NCBI GenBank assembly: GCA_021159005.1
Contig: JAGGSN010000077.1
Span: 1-34,352, forward strand
Direction: 5' to 3'
Length of the DNA: 34,352 nt
Origin: Candidatus Zixiibacteriota bacterium
GTDB lineage: Bacteria > Zixibacteria > MSB-5A5 > UBA10806 > 4484-95
In this document: piece after piece, positions 30,364-34,352 of the stretch
Numbering within the stretch: the first letter of the stretch is position 1
Layout of the letters: every line of letters starts with the position of its first letter
Notes under the pieces: generated by a model
Seen by the model: the letters and a program-made list of their open reading frames with translations, nothing else
What the model was told of the DNA's origin: nothing
Databases searched by the model: none
Position numbers and translations under genes: made by a program

Positions 30364-32088
30364 ATGGGCAAAACCATAGCCGAAAAAATCATCAGCGAAC
30401 ATGTTAACCGTGATGTTAAAGCTGGCGAGATAGTCGCAACAGATGTTGATGTCTGTTTGGTTCAGGATGGCACGGGGCCATTAGCAGTCCGTCAGATTGA
30501 AAAGCTTGGCTTGGATAAGCTTGCCAATCCGGAACGGACGGTTTTATTTCTCGACCATTCAGCGCCGGCATCGCGAAAAGAGCTGGCTAACGACCATGCT
30601 TTTTTGCGCGATTTTGCCCGAAAAACAGGCTGTCGCTTATCCGATGTCGGGATGGGTATATGCCATACGGTTATCAATGAGCAGTATGTCAATCCCGGCG
30701 ATATACTTATAGGTGCGGACAGCCACACCTGCACTGGCGGTGCTCTATGCGCCTTTGCCACCGGTATGGGTTCTACCGATGTTGGGGTGGGCATGGCGCT
30801 TGGCAAAACCTGGTTCCGCATTCCCGAAACATATAAGGTATATGTTGAGGGTGAGTTTCCGATTGGTGTTTTCGCTAAAGACCTTATTTTGCACCTGATA
30901 GGCTTAATAGGCGCGGATGGCGCAACCTATAAGGCTTTGGAGTTTTGCGGGCCAACTATAGAAAACATGAGCATGGATGCCCGTTTTACACTGTCGAATA
31001 TGGCTGTCGAATCGGGCGCTAAAGTTGGCTTGATTGCCTCTGATGATATTACCAAAGCATATCTTGAGAGAATGGGACGCGGTTCAAAATGGCGTCCAAT
31101 CTCTGCCGATCCGGAGGCTGTATATGAACGTGTAATCGAAATTGATATATCTTCACTGGCGCCGACTGTATCTTTCCCTCATACTGTTGATAATACCCGT
31201 AAAGTCGATGAAGCCGCCGGTATAGTGATAGACCAAGTGTTTCTTGGCACCTGCACCAATTCCCGCCTTGAGGATTGGGAAACAGTTGCCCGCATTGTCA
31301 GAGACAAGAAGAAAGCTCCCGGCACGCGTTTTATTGCAGTTCCCGGTTCGAGATTAGTCGAAAAGCAAGTAATGGTAGCCGGTTATTACCAGATTTTAGC
31401 CGAGTTCGGGGTGATGTTTCTACCTCCCGGCTGCGGGCCGTGTGTCGGCGTGCATGGCGGTATCCCGGCTGATGGCGAGCGGTCATTAACCACGATGAAC
31501 CGCAATTTCAAAGGCCGGATGGGAAACCCCAAAGCTGAGATATATCTTGCCTCGCCTGCCACAATAGCGGCAACTGCCATTGAGGGAATTATAGCCGACC
31601 CGCGCAAATATAAGAAGGAACTGACCTCGAAATCGTTCCCCTCGATTGTAAACACGGAAGCCCTGAAAATAGCCGCCTCGACTGCCATCGAATCGCTTGA
31701 GAAAATCGCCTCAGATACTGCCGAGAAACTTGGTCCCAAATTAAAAGAAACATCCGATGTGGTTGAGCAAAAGACTAAAAAGATAATTAAAAAATACGAA
31801 CCGCAGGCAATAAAAGCCGCTGGCGAACTGGAAAAAACTATTAAAGTTCTGGCAAAAGATGCGACGAAAGCTATTAAAGACATCTTTAAAAGCAAAAAAC
31901 CAGAAACGAAGGTTGAGCCTGAGGTAAAAACGACAGCAACAAAGAAAACAGCTGTTAAGAAAAAAGCCGCGAAAAAGAAAGCAGTTATGAAAACAGCTGC
32001 AAAAAAAGCTTCAGCTAAAAAAACTACTATAAAAAAAACAGCCAAGAAAACGGCTCCTAAAACTACGCCTAAAACGAGGAGGAGCTAA
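30364..32088 (+). CDS. Aconitase/homoaconitase-family large subunit with helical and H1-like extensions
   Basis: Residues 1-416 are a LeuC-type large subunit with the three [4Fe-4S] Cys (C297 in LGTCTNS; C357 and C360 in PPGCGPC) and GADSHTCTGGA. In this gene context it most likely acts with the next gene as a two-subunit aconitase (citrate to isocitrate); 3-isopropylmalate or homoaconitate activity cannot be excluded by sequence. The protein is 574 residues, against about 420 in relatives. Residues ~417-510 are rich in Ala, Lys, Glu and Ile with heptad-like spacing and look like a long amphipathic helix. Residues ~511-574 (nt 31894-32085) form a Lys/Ala/Thr tail in KKTAKK modules. An A8 run at 32031-32038 lies in the tail. 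GGAGG precedes the ATG. Confidence 0.93.
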   Translation: MGKTIAEKIISEHVNRDVKAGEIVATDVDVCLVQDGTGPLAVRQIEKLGLDKLANPERTVLFLDHSAPASRKELANDHAFLRDFARKTGCRLSDVGMGICHTVINEQYVNPGDILIGADSHTCTGGALCAFATGMGSTDVGVGMALGKTWFRIPETYKVYVEGEFPIGVFAKDLILHLIGLIGADGATYKALEFCGPTIENMSMDARFTLSNMAVESGAKVGLIASDDITKAYLERMGRGSKWRPISADPEAVYERVIEIDISSLAPTVSFPHTVDNTRKVDEAAGIVIDQVFLGTCTNSRLEDWETVARIVRDKKKAPGTRFIAVPGSRLVEKQVMVAGYYQILAEFGVMFLPPGCGPCVGVHGGIPADGERSLTTMNRNFKGRMGNPKAEIYLASPATIAATAIEGIIADPRKYKKELTSKSFPSIVNTEALKIAASTAIESLEKIASDTAEKLGPKLKETSDVVEQKTKKIIKKYEPQAIKAAGELEKTIKVLAKDATKAIKDIFKSKKPETKVEPEVKTTATKKTAVKKKAAKKKAVMKTAAKKASAKKTTIKKTAKKTAPKTTPKTRRS

Positions 32089-32091
32089 GTT

Positions 32092-32592
32092 ATGGCGATT
32101 ACAGGAAAAGCTTTCAAATTTGGCGATGATATTTCAACCGACCATATAGCGCCGGGAAGATATTTTCATTTGAGGTCTGATTTGCCCGAACTGGCAAAGC
32201 ATGTGCTTGAGGATGCCGATGAGTCGTTTGCCTCGAATGTTGCCGCAGGTGATTTTGTAGTTGGCGGCAATAATTTCGGTCTTGGTTCATCTCGTGAACA
32301 TGCGCCGGCAATAATCAAACTGGCAGGCGTAAGCGCGGTATTGGCAAAATCTTTCGCGAGGATATTTTACAGAAACGCCATTAATGTCGGTTTGCCGGTT
32401 TTAATATGCGATACCAACCAAATCGAAGCAAGCGATGAGCTTGAGATTGATCTCGAAAGCGGTATAATCAGGGATAAAACTAATGGCAAAGAACTGTCAT
32501 TTACTCCTTTACCGAAAACAATGACAACAATTCTCGAGGATGGCGGCCTGATTGCGCATATACAAAAGCATGGAGGTTTTAAATTATGTTAA
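32092..32592 (+). CDS. Aconitase/homoaconitase-family small subunit
   Basis: The 166-residue swivel-domain protein (LeuD type) has DDISTDHIAPGRY (12-24) and GGNNFGLGSSREHAP (58-72), the substrate-loop and active-site Ser-Arg segments of the aconitase superfamily. The three residues after the RYF element, HLR, sit where LeuD/HacB members set specificity. The gene starts three bases after the large-subunit stop; its GGAGG lies inside the codons for the last Arg-Arg-Ser of the Lys-rich tail, so tail evolution and translation of this gene are physically linked. Together they make a heteromeric aconitase. Confidence 0.93.
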   Translation: MAITGKAFKFGDDISTDHIAPGRYFHLRSDLPELAKHVLEDADESFASNVAAGDFVVGGNNFGLGSSREHAPAIIKLAGVSAVLAKSFARIFYRNAINVGLPVLICDTNQIEASDELEIDLESGIIRDKTNGKELSFTPLPKTMTTILEDGGLIAHIQKHGGFKLC

Positions 32593-32656
32593 AAAAATGC
32601 GCTTTTATTAAAATTTCTATTGATAATTGTAATTAATAAAATATTTTAATTAAATT

Positions 32657-32851
32657 GTGAACAGATATTCAAAAAAAGCGATTTGGGGAATAATACTAAT
32701 TTTTTTGGGGATGTTATTATTATTTGATTCTCTTGATTATATCGATTTCTGGGAAGCGGCTGGTAAATGTTGGCCGCTCATTTTAATTCTTATCGGTTTG
32801 ATGATTTTATTAAAGCGAAACAAGTCTAATAAAGATAAAAAGGACGAGTAA
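32657..32851 (+). CDS. Small two-helix membrane protein (LiaI/DUF5668-like)
   Basis: The 64-residue protein has two hydrophobic helices, at about 8-25 and 38-54, separated by a DYIDFWEAAGKCWP turn, and a charged KKDE-rich tail. The pattern (GIILIFLGMLLLFD, then WPLILILIGLMIL) is that of the LiaI/LiaF membrane module, often found in stress-response membrane proteins. The start is GTG with no clear ribosome-binding site; no alternative ATG fits. It lies 64 bases after the aconitase small subunit and 51 before icd. It is not a TCA enzyme, and its role here is unknown. Confidence 0.7.
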   Translation: MNRYSKKAIWGIILIFLGMLLLFDSLDYIDFWEAAGKCWPLILILIGLMILLKRNKSNKDKKDE

Positions 32852-32902
32852 ATTTTCGGTGATGCTAAAGTAATCAGAAATTCAAAATAAAAAGGAGAAA
32901 AA

Positions 32903-34147
32903 ATGGCAAGATTTAAAAAAATCACACCTCCAACTGACGGTGAACGAATTACAGTCGTTGATAAAAAACTAAATGTACCTGACATTCCGATTATTCCGGT
33001 TATTGAGGGTGATGGCATCGGCCGTGATATTATGAAAGCAACCAGACGTGTTGTGGATGCGGCTGTTGAAAAAATATATAGCGGCCAGAAAAAAATTGCC
33101 TGGTTCGATATTTTTGCCGGCGAATCGGCTATGGAAAGATATAACGAGGTTCTTCCGGAAGATACTTTGAAAGCGATTAAGTATTACATCGTCGCTTTGA
33201 AAGGTCCGCTTACAACGCCTGTGGGCGGCGGTTATCGTTCATTAAATGTCAGCCTTCGCCAGATGCTTACACTTTATGCCTGCGTTCGTCCGGTTCGCTA
33301 TTTTGCCGGGGTTCCCTCGCCGGTGAAACGTCCCGAGTTAATGAATATTATTATCTACCGTGAAAACACCGAGGATGTTTATGCCGGTATCGAATGGCGC
33401 AAGGGCACTAAGGAAGCTAAAAAACTTATTGGGTTCCTAAATGAGGAGATGGAAACCAATATTCGCTCCGATTCAGGTATTGGTATAAAACCGATTTCAG
33501 TAAAAGGCACTCAGCGTTTAGTTCGCAAGGCTATTAATTATGCGATAGAAAGCGGCTGTAAATCGGTTACGCTTATGCATAAGGGCAACATTATGAAGTA
33601 CACCGAAGGCGCATTCCGTGATTGGGGTTATCAGTTGGCGGCTAAGGAATTTGCTCAGCAGACTATTACCGAACAGGAGCTTTGGGATAAATATGACGGC
33701 AATTGCCCGGATGGCAAGATTATTATCAAGGACCGCATTGCCGATTCGATGTTCCAGCAGATTCTTACACGTCCCAGCGAGTATGAGGTAGTTGCCACGC
33801 CTAACCTTAATGGCGATTTCCTTTCGGATGCTTGCGCGGCGCAGGTTGGCGGTTTGGGCATGGCGCCCGGCGCTAATATTGGCGATTACATCGGCCTTTT
33901 TGAGGCTACTCACGGCACCGCTCCGAAATATGCCGATAAAGATATGGTTAACCCCGGTTCGTTGATTCTTTCGGCGGTAATGATGCTTGATTATCTTGGC
34001 TGGAAAGAAGCCGGTAAAAGAATCGAAGAAGCTATCGAGAAAACGATTGCTCAGAAAACCGTAACCTACGATCTTGAACGCCAGATGGAGGGAGCGACAA
34101 AAGTTTCAACCTCCCAGTATGCAACGCATATAATCGAGAATCTGTAA
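32903..34147 (+). CDS. icd: NADP-dependent isocitrate dehydrogenase
   Basis: The 414-residue enzyme follows E. coli Icd almost residue for residue: S113, N115 and R119 (RSLNVSLRQ), R129, R153 and Y160 share the same numbers. The NADP determinants are kept: Lys-Tyr in THGTAPKYA, then the Tyr and Arg of VTYDLERQ. It converts isocitrate + NADP to 2-oxoglutarate + CO2 + NADPH, and can carboxylate in reverse in reductive TCA organisms. The phosphorylatable S113 is present, but no AceK is seen. AAGGAG lies just before the ATG. It is the last gene of the cluster. Confidence 0.96.
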   Translation: MARFKKITPPTDGERITVVDKKLNVPDIPIIPVIEGDGIGRDIMKATRRVVDAAVEKIYSGQKKIAWFDIFAGESAMERYNEVLPEDTLKAIKYYIVALKGPLTTPVGGGYRSLNVSLRQMLTLYACVRPVRYFAGVPSPVKRPELMNIIIYRENTEDVYAGIEWRKGTKEAKKLIGFLNEEMETNIRSDSGIGIKPISVKGTQRLVRKAINYAIESGCKSVTLMHKGNIMKYTEGAFRDWGYQLAAKEFAQQTITEQELWDKYDGNCPDGKIIIKDRIADSMFQQILTRPSEYEVVATPNLNGDFLSDACAAQVGGLGMAPGANIGDYIGLFEATHGTAPKYADKDMVNPGSLILSAVMMLDYLGWKEAGKRIEEAIEKTIAQKTVTYDLERQMEGATKVSTSQYATHIIENL

Positions 34148-34194
34148 TATCGTTTTCTATTTGGAATATTTAAAATTTTGATGTTGTTATTCTG

Positions 34195-34224
34195 TCGGGT
34201 CGCGCCTGTAAGAGTGCGACCCGA
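34195..34224 (+). repeat. Hairpin after icd
   Basis: TCGGGTCGC (34195-34203) pairs with GCGACCCGA (34216-34224) around a 12-base loop. There is no T-run after it, so it is called a repeat hairpin. It could stabilise or end the icd transcript. Confidence 0.6.
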
Positions 34225-34294
34225 TATTGATTATTGCAATCAGGTTACGCCCCCCCTTCAACATGCCTGAACGGTTGATAAATAAATATAATCA

Positions 34295-34352
34295 ATCACT
34301 GCTGTCCGGCCTTTTGTCCGCCTTAGGCGGATGCTATAATGATGTCATTCCC
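34295..34352 (-). repeat. Terminal inverted copy of the dispersed ~58-bp element (right)
   Basis: The reverse complement matches 47-104 with about five differences. The core TCCGCC-TTA-GGCGGA (34317-34331) is a perfect stem here, whereas the left copy has one mismatch. The window stops inside or at the end of this element. Confidence 0.75.

Noticed and set aside
31386-32045. Minus-strand 219-codon frame in the aconitase gene
   Set aside because: Antisense artefact of the low-complexity tail and the core coding frame; the plus-strand frame carries all the conserved Cys motifs.
34195-34224. Rho-independent terminator after icd
   Set aside because: The stem is strong, but no T-run follows, so it is listed as a repeat hairpin instead.
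1-34352. tRNA, rRNA or riboswitch genes
   Set aside because: I saw no cloverleaf, rRNA core or recognisable riboswitch motif in the intergenic regions by eye; a covariance-model search could still find a small RNA.

Overview
The window looks like chromosomal DNA of a Gram-negative, at least partly anaerobic bacterium with low-to-moderate GC (about 40% by eye). Outer-membrane-type genes (a LolA-like protein, a beta-barrel protein and an RND permease), an exosortase, HD-GYP signalling, ferredoxin-dependent 2-oxoglutarate oxidation and a LeuC/LeuD-type two-subunit aconitase fit the FCB superphylum or a neighbouring candidate phylum (Zixibacteria-like). This placement is inference; no rRNA gene or other strong phylogenetic marker is present. 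Both ends carry the same ~58-bp element in opposite orientation, so the window is probably a whole assembly contig broken at dispersed repeats.

Layout. 1-3.4 kb: HD-GYP protein, RidA, a decayed-looking membrane ORF, a DUF1858 protein, a repeat cluster and a cytidylate-kinase-like protein. 3.5-8.8 kb, minus strand: a housekeeping operon read as radical SAM/DUF2344 protein, rsmB, a PASTA protein and rpe. 9.3-11.8 kb: a zinc-ribbon/DUF2007 protein facing, across a bidirectional terminator, an unusual tandem DsrC-like protein, hypB and hypA. 12.0-17.7 kb: a TetR regulator with a clear promoter and operator, then a LolA-like protein, a beta-barrel protein and a large RND/MMPL permease. 18.0-19.5 kb: exosortase and EpsI. 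20.0-22.3 kb: carbamate kinase and a CCA-adding-type nucleotidyltransferase. 22.3-34.1 kb: a central-carbon cluster sucC, sucD, ferredoxin, korA, korB, korC, ndk, a LarA-family gene, mdh, then after an intrinsic terminator a two-subunit aconitase, a small membrane protein and icd.

How the genes work together. The last cluster encodes citrate to 2-oxoglutarate (aconitase, NADP-type Icd), 2-oxoglutarate to succinyl-CoA with ferredoxin as acceptor (KorABC plus an 8-Cys ferredoxin), succinyl-CoA to succinate (SucCD) and malate/oxaloacetate exchange (Mdh). All of these can in principle run in either direction. Citrate synthase or lyase, fumarase and succinate dehydrogenase are not in the window.

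The most unusual features are: (i) histone-H1-like Lys/Ala/Thr tails on two enzymes of the TCA cluster, SucD and the aconitase large subunit, the latter also carrying a ~95-residue charged helical linker; (ii) a tandem DsrC-like protein that lacks the catalytic penultimate Cys in both halves; (iii) a LarA-family nickel-enzyme homologue translationally coupled to ndk inside the TCA operon, with orphan nickel-chaperone genes hypA/hypB 16 kb away; and (iv) several dispersed hairpin repeat families, one with a compensatory base change in its stem and one as a direct repeat bracketing the RND gene.
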